In this document: positions 9,560 through 18,131 of the stretch, piece by piece
Layout of the letters: every line of letters starts with the position of its first letter
Position numbering within the stretch: position 1 is the stretch's first letter
Origin: an uncultured Phocaeicola sp.
Lineage (GTDB): Bacteria > Bacteroidota > Bacteroidia > Bacteroidales > Bacteroidaceae
DNA length: 64,000 nt
NCBI GenBank assembly: GCA_944320815.1
Contig: CALUIZ010000014.1
Location: forward strand, 1 to 64,000
Reading direction: 5' to 3'
Translations under genes and position numbers: made by a program
The notes under the pieces: generated by a model
Told to the model about the DNA's origin: nothing
What the model saw: the letters and a program-made list of their open reading frames with translations, nothing else
Database searches by the model: none

Positions 9560-10753
9560 TTACTCTTCCTCCTTCTCTTCCTCTTCTATCTCTTTAATCT
9601 CTCCCAGACGCATCTTGATTCCCGGAGTCAGCTTGTGATAGCCTTCGTCCACAATCATCTCGCCCGGAATCAGTCCGCGTTCCACGACCACATTGTTCCC
9701 TATTTCAGGACCCAGTTCGATGAAGCGTTTCTCGGCAGTGGAGTCGCGCCGCATGACGAAGATGTAGGCACCGCCCTTTTCAATGATGAGTGCCTTCTGT
9801 GGCACTACCGTGGCGTTCTCACGCACGTCGAGCAGCAATTTTACCTTGGTGAACTGTCCGGGGAGCAGCACATGCTCGGGATTGTTCATCTCCGCGCGCA
9901 CCGAGAATGTCCCCGTTTTCGGGTCTACCTGCGGTTCGGCAAAGTCCACCAGACCTTTGTAGGGGTAGACGCTGTTGTCGGGCAGGGTGATGGTGACGGT
10001 GGGCTGCCATGAGCGTGTGGAGTCCTTCTGTCCTATGATGATGTTGCGTTCCTTGCTTTGCAGGTAATCGAGGGCGGTCATGCTGAAGTCGATGAGCACC
10101 GTGTCACTTTTCACGATGGTGGCGAGGAGCGACTTCCCGGAAGTGCCCACCAGCGTTCCGAGGTCGACATGGCGTTCGCTGATCTGTCCGGAGATGGGCG
10201 AGCGCACCACGGTGTATCCCAGCTCCTGCTCCGCTTGATCGAGGTCGGCCTGGCTCATTCCCACGCTGGCCACTGCCGTCTCGTAGGCCGCCGTGGCGTT
10301 GTCGAGGTCGAGCTGGCTGGCCGCATTCTGTTCGTAGAGCGGACGGATACGGTTCAGGTCACGTTCCGCCTTGCGTGCGGTAGCCTCATCCTTCTTCAGT
10401 TGGGCGCGTGCCTTGTCCACTTTGGCCAGATACTGGTCCTGGTTGATGATGAACAGCACCTGGTTTCTCTTCACCTGCGTTCCTTCCTCGAACAGCATTC
10501 TTTCGAGAAAGCCTTCCACACGTGCGCGCACTTCCACAAACTGCTGGGCGCGGACACGTCCCACATATTCACCGTAAATCTCCACATCCTGCTGCAGCGC
10601 GGGAGTGGCATGTACGATGGGGAGTTCGGGCGCCTCTTTCGGTTTGTGCGTCAGAATCAGATAGACCGCGATAATCACTATTATGCCGATGGCGGCATAA
10701 ACGGTTTGTTTTCTTTTTACCTTTAAATCTTTTGCAGACAAAAAACGTTTCAT
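9560..10753 (-). CDS. RND efflux periplasmic adaptor (membrane fusion protein, AcrA-like)
   Basis: 397 residues from the ATG at 10753. Links the pump to the outer-membrane channel. One N-terminal transmembrane segment (QTVYAAIGIIVIIAVYLIL) anchors it. A lipoyl/barrel-sandwich half (VEVRARVEGFLERMLFEEG), an alpha-helical hairpin (about 110-170), the second lipoyl half (VVRSPISGQISERHVDLG) and a beta-barrel follow. The C-terminal end is a run of glutamates. The start at 10753 is supported by a -7 element at 10814-10821 that places transcription start near 10807, downstream of the alternative in-frame ATG at 10816. First gene of the three-gene efflux operon; no linked regulator is seen. Confidence 0.93.
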   Translation of the reverse strand: MKRFLSAKDLKVKRKQTVYAAIGIIVIIAVYLILTHKPKEAPELPIVHATPALQQDVEIYGEYVGRVRAQQFVEVRARVEGFLERMLFEEGTQVKRNQVLFIINQDQYLAKVDKARAQLKKDEATARKAERDLNRIRPLYEQNAASQLDLDNATAAYETAVASVGMSQADLDQAEQELGYTVVRSPISGQISERHVDLGTLVGTSGKSLLATIVKSDTVLIDFSMTALDYLQSKERNIIIGQKDSTRSWQPTVTITLPDNSVYPYKGLVDFAEPQVDPKTGTFSVRAEMNNPEHVLLPGQFTKVKLLLDVRENATVVPQKALIIEKGGAYIFVMRRDSTAEKRFIELGPEIGNNVVVERGLIPGEMIVDEGYHKLTPGIKMRLGEIKEIEEEEKEEE

Positions 10754-10813
10754 ATCTATTATCCAGTTTGTTGCTTTTTTTGATGCCTCTGAAAGCGGAG
10801 GCAATATATATGC

Positions 10814-10821
10814 CAAAGTTA
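10814..10821 (-). promoter_or_regulatory. -7 promoter element of the efflux operon
   Basis: On the minus strand TAACTTTG matches TAnnTTTG, about 60 bases before the adaptor start codon. A TTTG lies further upstream at a spacing of about 25, longer than usual, so the -33 half is uncertain. Confidence 0.5.
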
Positions 10822-10903
10822 GGAAAATATTTTATAGGTTGATAATCAAATGTGTAAATTGATTCAAAAGAATTCGGGATGTGGAGTTTTTTGTGGAATT
10901 TTT

Positions 10904-11206
10904 CTACAGCTCCAGCTCCCTCCACAGATGGCGGAGTGCGGAAACCGGGTGATGCCAGAGCATTCTGGGACCGGCATACCGCATCACCTCTTTCATCTTT
11001 CGCCTCATCTCAGGCTTGTAGCAGTGCTTCTGGCAAAGTCTGCACGTTTTCTTCTTCTCTCCGAAGGGACACCGTGAAAGCCGTGCCCGTGCGTAGTCCA
11101 GAAGTTCCTTGCATGAGCCGCACAGCTCACCGTTGCCTTCCTTGTGCCGGCAGTAGAGCCACACCATCTGTTCCACTGTCCGCTGTTCTTCTTTTATCCT
11201 TTGCAT
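10904..11206 (-). CDS. YgbA-type 'nitrous oxide-stimulated promoter' family protein
   Basis: 100 residues, small and cysteine-rich: CGSC, then CP, CRLC and HC, followed by YKPEMRRKMKEVMRYAGPRML and a tryptophan-rich tail. This pattern is that of the YgbA_NO family, linked to nitrosative-stress expression in enterobacteria; the biochemical role is not firmly known. The ATG at 11206 was preferred over 11230 because the minus-strand -7 element at 11228-11235 puts the transcript start near 11221, between the two. Divergent from the ThrE-type exporter, with a 22-bp repeat array between them. Confidence 0.8.
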   Translation of the reverse strand: MQRIKEEQRTVEQMVWLYCRHKEGNGELCGSCKELLDYARARLSRCPFGEKKKTCRLCQKHCYKPEMRRKMKEVMRYAGPRMLWHHPVSALRHLWRELEL

Positions 11207-11227
11207 GTCATGACGCTTCTCGGGCTG

Positions 11228-11235
11228 CAAAGGTA
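11228..11235 (-). promoter_or_regulatory. -7 promoter element of the ygbA-like gene
   Basis: Minus-strand TACCTTTG matches TAnnTTTG exactly. The sequence 21 bp upstream (TGGG) is a poor -33. Confidence 0.5.
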
Positions 11236-11277
11236 GGAATAAAATCGCGTATCTCTCCCATGTCTTGCCGCTTTGTG

Positions 11278-11390
11278 CGGAAAGTTCTGCCTTGTCCTGT
11301 CCGAAACAGCCTTTTGTTCTTTCCGGAACAGCGTGTTGTCTTGTCTGAAGTGACGTTTTGTTTTGTCTGTAACAAGCTTTTCATTTTGGG
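11278..11390. repeat. Array A of 22-bp imperfect tandem repeats
   Basis: Four units start at 11303, 11325, 11347 and 11369, each exactly 22 bp apart, with a degenerate fifth unit before them. The shared pattern is GRAACAG.CGTTTTG, then TTTTGTCT. Units differ from each other by several substitutions but keep the step. The array fills the space between the divergent ygbA-like and thrE-like genes and abuts the -33 position of the exporter promoter. There are no spacers, so it is not CRISPR. Confidence 0.7.
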
Positions 11391-11393
11391 GAT

Positions 11394-11425
11394 TCTGTCG
11401 GACATTAATATTTTTTGTAATTTTG
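11394..11425 (+). promoter_or_regulatory. Promoter of the ThrE-type exporter gene
   Basis: TCTG (11394-11397, one mismatch to TTTG), a 20-bp spacer and TAATTTTG (11418-11425). Predicted start near 11432, 15 bases before the ATG at 11447. Confidence 0.55.
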
Positions 11426-11446
11426 CGCCCGGAAAAAATTAGAGAT

Positions 11447-12832
11447 ATGGAATTAGAGGAACATTTAGTAACGACTGTAAAGGCTCACGACCAGCAGTTG
11501 CATCGTAGAGTCGACCTTTTGCTGCGCACGGGGAAAGTGTTGGTCGAGAGTCTTGCCGACACGAACCGTATTGTACGTAACATGAAGCGTACCGCCGCTT
11601 ATCTGGGTATTCCCGAAGAAAAACTGCACATCAATGTCAGCTTCACGATGCTGATGGTGAATGTGAGCGACGGTGACTATTCTTTCACCAAGTTCCAGCG
11701 CATCGAGGGGCATGGGGTGAACATGACCGCCATTTCAGAAATCAGCAAGCTTTCGTGGCGGGCCATCGAGAACGACTATTCATTGGACAAGTATGAAGAG
11801 GAGCTTGAAAAGATCCGCGCGAAGAAGCGGAACTATACTCCCTGGCAGGTGGCTGTAGGCGCGGGTTTCGCGTGCGGCGGCTTCTGTATCCAGTTCGGTT
11901 GCGACTGGGTGGCTTTCCTTTACGCTTCCATTGCCGCCATCGTGGGTATGCGTCTGCGCCAGAAATGCAACGAGTCCGGTCTGAATCATTATATGGGCAT
12001 TGCCATTTCGGCTTTTGTGGCCACTCTCATCGCATGGGCGACGACCTTGTTTCCCGACGGATGGACTTCCACACCCTGGCACCCGCTTCTGGCCTGTGCG
12101 CTGTTCATCGTGCCGGGAGTTCCGCTGATTAACTTTGTGGACGACATGCTCGACAATTACATACAGGTGGGTATCGTGCGTGCCGTGAACACGCTGCTCA
12201 TGGTGGCGGCGATGGCTTTCGGCATCGCGTTTGCGGTGAAGCTCTGTCAGGTCGACAACTTTTTCCCGACCATCAGCATGGTGCCTCATCATAATTATCT
12301 GGAATATGCCATTGCTGCGGCCATTTCGGCGATGGGATTCTCAATGATTTTCAATATCCAGCGTCGTCTGTTGTGGGTGGTGGCCATCGGAGGCATCGTG
12401 GCCGTGTGCACGCGCAATTTCGTCAATCTGGGCCCGAGCACGGACAATATCGGTCTGGACATGGGGTTGGTGATGGGCTCGTTTGCGGGTGCGGTGATGG
12501 TGAGCCTGATTGCCATCAAGGCCGTTCATTGGTTTCATGTCCCCAATCATGTGCTCACCATTCCTTCGGTCATCCCGATGGTTCCCGGAGTGCTGATGTA
12601 CCGCATGCTTTTCGGAGTGATAAACATGAACGTGCAGACCGCTGACCAGGTGACTCCTCTGATGAAGGCACTGGAGAGCGGCGTCAATTCGGCACTCATC
12701 ATCATGTGTATTTCTTTGGGCGTGGCCATTCCGAACATTTTCGGCCGCCGTTTCATCGCTCACTCGAAGAACGCACGTCTGAAGGAGCTGCTGCGGGAAC
12801 GGAAAGAGCGCGGCAAGTTTGTGGAATGGTAA
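11447..12832 (+). CDS. Threonine/serine exporter family protein (ThrE; DUF1212 plus DUF3815 fused)
   Basis: 461 residues. A soluble N-terminal part (LLLRTGKVLVESLADTNRIVRNMKRTAAYLGI) is followed by about ten hydrophobic segments in two blocks, as in single-chain ThrE-like exporters. The DUF1212 block carries GFACGGFCIQFGCDWVAF and the DUF3815 block carries VPGVLMYRMLFG. By family it should export threonine, serine or related small molecules across the inner membrane; the actual substrate is inferred. The start at 11447 is used because the promoter lies at 11394-11425, after an earlier in-frame codon. A small monooxygenase gene follows 18 bp downstream. Confidence 0.88.
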   Translation: MELEEHLVTTVKAHDQQLHRRVDLLLRTGKVLVESLADTNRIVRNMKRTAAYLGIPEEKLHINVSFTMLMVNVSDGDYSFTKFQRIEGHGVNMTAISEISKLSWRAIENDYSLDKYEEELEKIRAKKRNYTPWQVAVGAGFACGGFCIQFGCDWVAFLYASIAAIVGMRLRQKCNESGLNHYMGIAISAFVATLIAWATTLFPDGWTSTPWHPLLACALFIVPGVPLINFVDDMLDNYIQVGIVRAVNTLLMVAAMAFGIAFAVKLCQVDNFFPTISMVPHHNYLEYAIAAAISAMGFSMIFNIQRRLLWVVAIGGIVAVCTRNFVNLGPSTDNIGLDMGLVMGSFAGAVMVSLIAIKAVHWFHVPNHVLTIPSVIPMVPGVLMYRMLFGVINMNVQTADQVTPLMKALESGVNSALIIMCISLGVAIPNIFGRRFIAHSKNARLKELLRERKERGKFVEW

Positions 12833-12850
12833 ATCAAAATCAATGTGTAT

Positions 12851-13126
12851 ATGATCAGACTTAATGTTTTTATTCAGGCGGACGAGAAGAACTGTGCCGC
12901 TGTAGTGGAAACGGCCAGAGAGCTGGTTTCCGCTTCATTGAAAGACAACGGATGCATTGCCTACGACTTGTTCCAGAGCGCGACGCGTAGCGGTGTGCTG
13001 ATGATTTGCGAAACATGGAAAGACGCTGAGTGTCTGTCTGCCCATGAACGCTCGGCCCATTTCACGTCATTGGTTCCGAAAATCCAGAGCCTCGCGGAAA
13101 TGAAGCTTGAGAAGTTTGAGTTCTAA
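12851..13126 (+). CDS. Putative quinol monooxygenase (antibiotic biosynthesis monooxygenase, ABM fold)
   Basis: 91 residues. A single ABM ferredoxin-like domain: it opens with IRLNVFIQADEKN, has the central DNGCIAYDLFQS strand and the ICETWKDAECLSAHERSAHF segment with the conserved E-W and H of YgiN-like proteins. Members oxidise small quinols or aromatic compounds without cofactors, or bind haem; which applies cannot be told here. Probably cotranscribed with the exporter. The first ATG is at 12851; a GTG at 12845 is also in frame. Confidence 0.85.
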   Translation: MIRLNVFIQADEKNCAAVVETARELVSASLKDNGCIAYDLFQSATRSGVLMICETWKDAECLSAHERSAHFTSLVPKIQSLAEMKLEKFEF

Positions 13127-13151
13127 ACTTCCGGAAGAGCGGGAAAATATA

Positions 13152-13226
13152 AACGCAGAGACACGGAAACACAGAGGTTGGTCTTGACAATCAAACTTGT
13201 CCTCTGTGTTTCCGTGTCTTTGCGTT
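13152..13226. repeat. 26-bp inverted repeat between convergent genes
   Basis: The left arm (13152-13177) begins AACGCAGAGACACGG and the right arm (13201-13226) ends CCGTGTCTTTGCGTT. The arms are complementary over 26 bp with a single G:U-type position, separated by 23 bp. Placement between the monooxygenase gene (+) and the hydrolase gene (-) suits a bidirectional transcription barrier, but there is no T tract and the size and purity suggest a dispersed palindromic element. Confidence 0.85.
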
Positions 13227-13279
13227 CAGTCTGTCCATGCGTACGAAGGCATGATTTATTTGGCAATTCCCTTTTCCGT

Positions 13280-14224
13280 TCAGAGGTTCTTCCCGACGAA
13301 TGCCTTTACCCGGCGGGTGTATTCCTCCGGATAATTGCGGTAGGCCACCGCATGTTCCGTGTCTGGCACAATCCAGAGCTCTTTTGGCTGGGACTTGGCT
13401 TCATACAGCGGATAGACCATCCATGTGGGCACATAGTCATCGTCCGCACCATGGATGAACAGCATTGGTTTTGTACATTTCTTCACTTGTTCCAGTGCGG
13501 AAGCCTCGCGGAAGTTCCATCCGTATTTCATTTCACAGAGTCGGCTGGCCACATACAGCAGTGGGAAGGGAGGAAGTCCGAACTGGGTGTCCAGTTCCTT
13601 CTTGAATTCGTCCCATACGCTCGTGTATCCGCAGTCATCCACAAAGCATCTCACATAGTCCGGGAGCTGTTCGCCCGACACCATCATCGTCGTGGCCCCT
13701 CCCATTGATATGCCGTGCACCACCATCCGGAGCGAGTCTCCGAAGAGTGACGGAGCGAGGTCAATCCACCGCATCACGTCCAGCCGGTCGAGCCAGCCCA
13801 TCTGAATGGCCTCACCTCCACTTTGTCCCGCATGACGCAGGTCGGGCATGAGAATGTTATAATCGAGCGAGTGGTTGTACATGTATCCGATGTGGAGCAT
13901 ATCGGTGGCGCGGTTTCCGTAGCCGTGGATTACCAGTGCCGTTCTGCGTGTCGGCCGGGAGGCGTGCACATAGAAGGCATGGAGCGTTGTCCCGTCGGAT
14001 GCGGTGATGAACGTGTCTTTGAGGGCCTTGTGCGTCTGCAGGCTGTCTGTCCACGGAGTGATGTACGGGTACTCTTCACATGTCTTCGCGATGGCCGTCC
14101 TTACGTCCAGTTTCGGACGGTCGGGTCGGAGAGCATAGTCAATCAGATAGAATCCCCCTCCGATGGTGATGCCCGCCAGAATCAGAAGCAGGACACATGT
14201 TCCTGCCAGCAGTTTCCTTTTCAT
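13280..14224 (-). CDS. Membrane-anchored alpha/beta hydrolase
   Basis: 314 residues. An N-terminal hydrophobic helix (LLAGTCVLLLILAGITIGGGFYLI) acts as signal anchor. The alpha/beta hydrolase core has HGYGNRATDM as the oxyanion region, nucleophile elbow GISMG (S173), the acid in FIHGADDDYVP (about D264) and catalytic His in VPDTEHAVAY (about H290). This is the BAAT/cephalosporin-deacetylase-like branch common in Bacteroidota. It is an esterase or acyl hydrolase of unknown substrate, acting at the periplasmic face. It lies 9 bp downstream of aroE and is likely the last gene of that run. Confidence 0.85.
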   Translation of the reverse strand: MKRKLLAGTCVLLLILAGITIGGGFYLIDYALRPDRPKLDVRTAIAKTCEEYPYITPWTDSLQTHKALKDTFITASDGTTLHAFYVHASRPTRRTALVIHGYGNRATDMLHIGYMYNHSLDYNILMPDLRHAGQSGGEAIQMGWLDRLDVMRWIDLAPSLFGDSLRMVVHGISMGGATTMMVSGEQLPDYVRCFVDDCGYTSVWDEFKKELDTQFGLPPFPLLYVASRLCEMKYGWNFREASALEQVKKCTKPMLFIHGADDDYVPTWMVYPLYEAKSQPKELWIVPDTEHAVAYRNYPEEYTRRVKAFVGKNL

Positions 14225-14233
14225 GGCCGTTCA

Positions 14234-14977
14234 TCATTCGTTCCATATATCCCATGACGCGAACGCCTGGAGCAGAAGCATTTCGAGTCCGTTCTTCACA
14301 ATCGCCCCCTGGTCGCTTCCCTTTTTCATGAAGAGAGTGGTATCGGGGTTGTAGAGCAAGTCGTAGAGCAGATGTTGCGGAGTAAGCAGCTCGTAAGGTA
14401 TCTGAGGGCATTTGTCGGCCTGCGGATACATGCCCACCGGAGTGCAGTTGACGATGACTTTGTAGTCATTCATGATTTGAGGAGTGATTTCCTCATACGT
14501 GATTGTCGATTCATCGTGCTTTCCGCGGGAGACGAACAGCGTTTCGAGTCCCAGTTGCAAGAGACCCTGCCGGATGGCTTTCGACGAGCCTCCCGTTCCC
14601 AGAATTAGTGCCTTCTTGTGATACGGTTCCAGAAGCGGTTCGATGGAGCGTGTGAACCCGATGATGTCCGAATTGTGTCCGGTCAGCTTCACCTTTCCTT
14701 TCGAGCGTTCGATTTTGATTACGTTCACCGCTCCGATGGATGTGGCCGTACTGTCCAGCTTGTCGAGGTAGGGGATGACCTTCTCCTTGTAGGGTATCGT
14801 GACGTTGAGCCCTTCCAGATTCGGGTTGTTTGCAATCACTTTGGGCAAATCGTCGATTGACGGGATTTCGAAATTCACATATTCGGCGTCGATGTTCTCA
14901 GAATGAAACTTCTCATTGAAGAAATTCTTTGAGAAGGAATGGCCGAGGGGGTAACCGATTAAACCGTATTTTTTCAT
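14234..14977 (-). CDS. aroE: Shikimate 5-dehydrogenase
   Basis: 247 residues. Reduces 3-dehydroshikimate to shikimate with NADPH in aromatic amino acid synthesis. It has the N-terminal substrate site YPLGHSFSKNFFN, catalytic lysine K64 in NVTIPYKEKV, the partner aspartate D104 in TGHNSDIIGF, and the nucleotide-binding loop LILGTGGSSKAIRQGL. It is a little shorter than the E. coli enzyme but complete. Thirteen bp separate it from menG upstream and nine from the hydrolase downstream. Confidence 0.95.
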   Translation of the reverse strand: MKKYGLIGYPLGHSFSKNFFNEKFHSENIDAEYVNFEIPSIDDLPKVIANNPNLEGLNVTIPYKEKVIPYLDKLDSTATSIGAVNVIKIERSKGKVKLTGHNSDIIGFTRSIEPLLEPYHKKALILGTGGSSKAIRQGLLQLGLETLFVSRGKHDESTITYEEITPQIMNDYKVIVNCTPVGMYPQADKCPQIPYELLTPQHLLYDLLYNPDTTLFMKKGSDQGAIVKNGLEMLLLQAFASWDIWNE

Positions 14978-14990
14978 AAGTCAGCAGATT

Positions 14991-15731
14991 TTATTTGGTA
15001 GCGAAATAGAGGGTGCAGATTCCCAGTGTCAGCCGTTTGAAGCTGACCTGACTGAAGCCTGCCTTTCGCAGGATTTCCTGCATCACCTCGCCTTGCGGAA
15101 AGGCTTTGATGGATTGTGGAAGATAAGTGTAGGCACTGTGGTCCTTCGAGAGAAGTTTCCCCAGCGTAGGGATTACCATCTTTGAATAGACGGCATAGAG
15201 CTGCTTCATAGGGAAACGTTCGGGAGTGGATAGTTCCAGAATCACCAGATGGCCGTCCGGCATGAGTACCCTGTGCATTTCCTTCAGTCCGCGGTCGAGG
15301 TCTTCGAAGTTGCGCACCCCGAAAGCCACGGTGATGGCATCGAAACGGTTGTCGGGGAAGGAGAGTGCAGTGCAGTCTTCTCTGGCGAACGAAATCTGGC
15401 GGTCGAGCCCGAGCTGTTTCACCTTTTCCCGTCCCACGTTCATCATGCCTTCCGAGATGTCCGTGCCTATCAGTTCCTGCGGGTTGAGCATCCGGCAGGC
15501 CTTGATGGCAAAGTCTCCCGTTCCCGTGGCCACATCCATGATGTGTTGCGGGCGGAAAGGCTTCAGCAGTCCGATCGCCTTCTTTCTCCAGCGTTTGTCG
15601 ATGCCCCATGAGAGCAGATGGTTCAGGCTGTCGTAGGCGGGGGCGATATGGTCGAACATCTTTTCCACCTGTGCGGCCTTGCTTCCGTCCGTATCGTAAG
15701 GCTTGATGTTTTCTTGGGGATAGTGAGACAT
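14991..15731 (-). CDS. menG: Demethylmenaquinone methyltransferase (UbiE/MenG family)
   Basis: 246 residues. SAM-dependent C-methylation, the last step of menaquinone synthesis, expected at the inner face of the membrane. UbiE signatures are visible: [18 protein letters not shown] and RWRKKAI near the N-terminus, the SAM loop [13 protein letters not shown], and [20 protein letters not shown]. Bacteroidota use menaquinone, hence the menG reading over ubiE. A 121-bp gap with an A/T-rich inverted repeat separates it from purC. Confidence 0.94.
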   Translation of the reverse strand: MSHYPQENIKPYDTDGSKAAQVEKMFDHIAPAYDSLNHLLSWGIDKRWRKKAIGLLKPFRPQHIMDVATGTGDFAIKACRMLNPQELIGTDISEGMMNVGREKVKQLGLDRQISFAREDCTALSFPDNRFDAITVAFGVRNFEDLDRGLKEMHRVLMPDGHLVILELSTPERFPMKQLYAVYSKMVIPTLGKLLSKDHSAYTYLPQSIKAFPQGEVMQEILRKAGFSQVSFKRLTLGICTLYFATK

Positions 15732-15751
15732 TTTGTCAGTTAATAATTAAT

Positions 15752-15839
15752 AGTTAACAATTAATAGTTTGATAGTTGGTGGTGAAAACCGAAAAAATCC
15801 AGTTGTCAGCTATAAACTATAAACTATTAACTGTTAACT
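15752..15839. repeat. A/T-rich inverted repeat between purC and menG
   Basis: AGTTAACAATTAATAG at the start of the left arm (15752-15777) pairs with CTATTAACTGTTAACT at the end of the right arm (15811-15839) with only a few mismatches. It may terminate or slow transcription between purC and menG, or be a dispersed intergenic repeat. A fragment of the same AACAATTAATAATT type appears at 20450-20472. Confidence 0.65.
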
Positions 15840-15852
15840 TTTAACTTTTTAA

Positions 15853-16797
15853 TTATTTCAAGTATTCAGTCACATTCTTTTCGATGCGTGCAGCCAGGTT
15901 GTCCGTTTCGCCTTTCACGAAAGTTTCCCCTGTCAGATGCTCGAAAAGCTCGATGTAGCGGTCGCTGATTGATTTGACGATTTCCGGAGTCATTTCGGGC
16001 ACCTTCTGTCCCTCCTTGCCCTGGAATCCGTTGTCCATCAGCCATTCGCGTACAAATTCCTTTGAGAGCTGCTTCTGCGGGAGTCCTTTCTCGAAACGTT
16101 CCTGATAACCTTCCGAATAGAAGTAGCGGCTTGAGTCGGGCGTATGGATTTCGTCCATCAGGTAGATTTCCCCGTTGTGCTTTCCGAACTCATATTTCGT
16201 GTCCACGAGAATCAGTCCGCGTGAGGCAGCGATTTCCGTTCCGCGCTCAAAGAGAGCCAGCGTATATTTCTCCAGCACCTCATATTCTTCGGGAGTAGCC
16301 AGCCCTTTGGCCAGAATCTCCTCTTTCGAGATGTCCTCATCGTGCATTCCCATTTCGGCCTTGGTGGTCGGGGTGATGATCGGTTGGGGGAACTTCTCAT
16401 TCTCGCGCATGCCTTCCGGCAGACGCACGCCGCATATTTCACGCACACCGCTCTTGTATGCGCGCCATGCGCTTCCGCACAGGTAGCCGCGCACGATCAT
16501 TTCAACCGGGAATCCCTGGCACATCACACCTACCGTCACCATCGGGTCGGGAGTGGCGAGTTTCCAGTTCGGGCAGATGTCGGCGGTAGCGTCAAGGAAC
16601 TTGGCCGCAATCTGGTTCAGCATCTGTCCCTTGTAGGGAATGCCTTCCGGCAGCACCACGTCGAATGCCGAGATGCGGTCGGTGGCCACCATTACTAACT
16701 TTTCGTCATTGATGTTGTACACATCGCGCACTTTTCCGTGGTACACACTTTTCTGTCCCGGAAAGTGATAGTCTGTTTCAGTCAATGCTTTGCTCAT
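15853..16797 (-). CDS. purC: Phosphoribosylaminoimidazole-succinocarboxamide synthase (SAICAR synthetase)
   Basis: 314 residues. ATP-dependent ligation of aspartate to CAIR in purine synthesis. Visible signatures: [28 protein letters not shown] at the N-terminus (split here as the ATP-binding start), [24 protein letters not shown] and [13 protein letters not shown]. It is of the longer type, about 300 residues, found in Bacteroidota and yeast. The start codon overlaps the end of phoH by 20 bp, so the two are translationally close. Confidence 0.96.
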   Translation of the reverse strand: MSKALTETDYHFPGQKSVYHGKVRDVYNINDEKLVMVATDRISAFDVVLPEGIPYKGQMLNQIAAKFLDATADICPNWKLATPDPMVTVGVMCQGFPVEMIVRGYLCGSAWRAYKSGVREICGVRLPEGMRENEKFPQPIITPTTKAEMGMHDEDISKEEILAKGLATPEEYEVLEKYTLALFERGTEIAASRGLILVDTKYEFGKHNGEIYLMDEIHTPDSSRYFYSEGYQERFEKGLPQKQLSKEFVREWLMDNGFQGKEGQKVPEMTPEIVKSISDRYIELFEHLTGETFVKGETDNLAARIEKNVTEYLK

Positions 16798-17779
16798 TTT
16801 TCCTTTTATTTAAAGTAGATGAATCCGTTTTTTCCTTTTTCGTCTTTTCCTCGAACTTCTCATAGGCTTCCACGATGCGCGTCACCAGCTTGTGGCGCAC
16901 GATGTCCTTCTTGTTCAGTTCGACGAAACTGATTCCCTTCACGTCCTTCAGAATCCGCATGGCCTGCACCAGTCCCGATGTCTGAGATGCGGGGAGATCA
17001 ATCTGTGTCATGTCGCCCGTCACAATCATCTTCGTGTTCATGCCCATTCGCGTGAGGAACATCTTGATTTGCTGGGCCGTGGTGTTCTGCGCTTCATCGA
17101 GGATGACCACCGCATCGTTGAGCGTGCGTCCGCGCATGAAGGCCAGCGGCGCGATCTGTATGATGTTAAGCTCCATGTATTCCTTCAGTTTCACGGGTGG
17201 AATCATGTCCTGCAGCGCGTCGTAGAGCGGCTGGAGATAAGGGTCGATCTTCTCTTTCATGTCGCCCGGAAGGAAACCCAGCTTCTCTCCCGCTTCCACA
17301 GCAGGGCGGCTCAGGATGATTTTCTTGATTTCCTTGTTCTTCAGCGCGCGCACCGCCAGGGCGATGGCCGTATAAGTCTTTCCTGACCCTGCCGGCCCGA
17401 TGGCGAATATCATGTCGTTCTTCTCGAACTCGCGCACCAGCCTGAGCTGGTTCTCGCTCCGCGGGGTGATGGGTTTCCCCGTCACGCTGAACACGATAGC
17501 ATCGCCCGTCTTCTCTATCTTGGGCATATTGCCGTTCACGATGTCAAGAATCACTTCCTCGTTCAGGGAGTTGTATTTGGCACAATGTTTTTCGAGTGCG
17601 GTCACCGCTTCCTCGAAGGCGCACATCTCCTCTTCGTCTCCCATCACCTTGATGACGTTTCCCCTCGCCACGATTCTCAGCTTTGGGAACAGTGCCTTGA
17701 TCATCTGTATGTTGGCATTGTTCACCCCATAGAAGATGACGGGGTCAATGTCTTCCAGTACTATATGCTTTTCTATCAT
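16778..17779 (-). CDS. phoH: PhoH-family ATPase
   Basis: 333 residues. PhoH-like proteins are P-loop ATPases tied to RNA metabolism; the precise role is open. A short N-terminal nucleic-acid-binding-like region ([18 protein letters not shown]) precedes the helicase-like core with Walker [14 protein letters not shown], Walker [11 protein letters not shown] and GDMTQIDLP. Its end overlaps the purC start by 20 bp. A minus-strand TAAATTTG at 17821-17828 gives a start near 17814. The first unit of repeat array B covers the region where a -33 element would lie. Confidence 0.93.
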   Translation of the reverse strand: MIEKHIVLEDIDPVIFYGVNNANIQMIKALFPKLRIVARGNVIKVMGDEEEMCAFEEAVTALEKHCAKYNSLNEEVILDIVNGNMPKIEKTGDAIVFSVTGKPITPRSENQLRLVREFEKNDMIFAIGPAGSGKTYTAIALAVRALKNKEIKKIILSRPAVEAGEKLGFLPGDMKEKIDPYLQPLYDALQDMIPPVKLKEYMELNIIQIAPLAFMRGRTLNDAVVILDEAQNTTAQQIKMFLTRMGMNTKMIVTGDMTQIDLPASQTSGLVQAMRILKDVKGISFVELNKKDIVRHKLVTRIVEAYEKFEEKTKKEKTDSSTLNKRKNEQSID

Positions 17780-17850
17780 TCAGCTAATTTCGGTTTGCAC
17801 TTGTGTCTGTTTATTTTCCGCAAATTTAATCATAACTTTTTGATTGTGGA

Positions 17851-17938
17851 GAAACAGGCGGACATTTTATTTAAGATAAGCGTTTGTTTTAGCCGAGACA
17901 AACGCTTGCTTTGGATGAAACAGACGTTCATCTTTTCT
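17851..17938. repeat. Array B of four 22-bp imperfect tandem repeats
   Basis: Units start at 17851, 17873, 17895 and 17917 with an exact 22-bp step. Shared pattern: GARACARRCGTTTGTTTT. The second and third units also form a perfect 10-bp inverted repeat, AAGCGTTTGT (17879-17888 region) against ACAAACGCTT. The pattern is in phase with array A (G at unit position 14, TTTT at 15-18). Confidence 0.8.
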
Positions 17939-18046
17939 GCGCTCACGGCTTCTTTATTTAACTTCAGTTATTCTTTTCTATATGCCATTGCTTCTACGGT
18001 TAAATGAAAGTGTTGTGTCCGTGTGCTTTCTAACATGCTTTTAGGT

Positions 18047-18079
18047 TTTGTCATTGATTTTTTTTTTTTGCTACATTTG
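18047..18079 (+). promoter_or_regulatory. Full Bacteroidota-type promoter of the DUF4251 lipoprotein gene
   Basis: TTTG (18047-18050), a 21-bp spacer and TACATTTG (18072-18079). Predicted start near 18086, 46 bases before the ATG. Confidence 0.75.
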
Positions 18080-18131
18080 TATAATGTCATTGGTCGAAAG
18101 GCTTGTTTTGTGTATTTAAGTCGTAATTAGT

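Larger units (their letters stand above)
17780..18131. other. 352-bp divergent intergenic region between phoH and the DUF4251 gene
   Basis: This stretch holds the phoH -7 element (minus strand, 17821-17828), 22-bp repeat array B (17851-17938) and the promoter of the lipoprotein gene (18047-18079). A run of about 13 T lies inside that promoter spacer. I see no further gene. Confidence 0.75.

Noticed and set aside
11278..11390. CRISPR array at the 22-bp repeats (also 17851-17938 and 63897-64000)
   Set aside because: Units are contiguous with no spacers, are diverged from one another, and there are no cas genes in the window.
16778..16797. phoH-purC overlap of 20 bp as a sign of misannotation
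   Set aside because: Both reading frames and both conserved ends are intact; the overlap is real and unremarkable.
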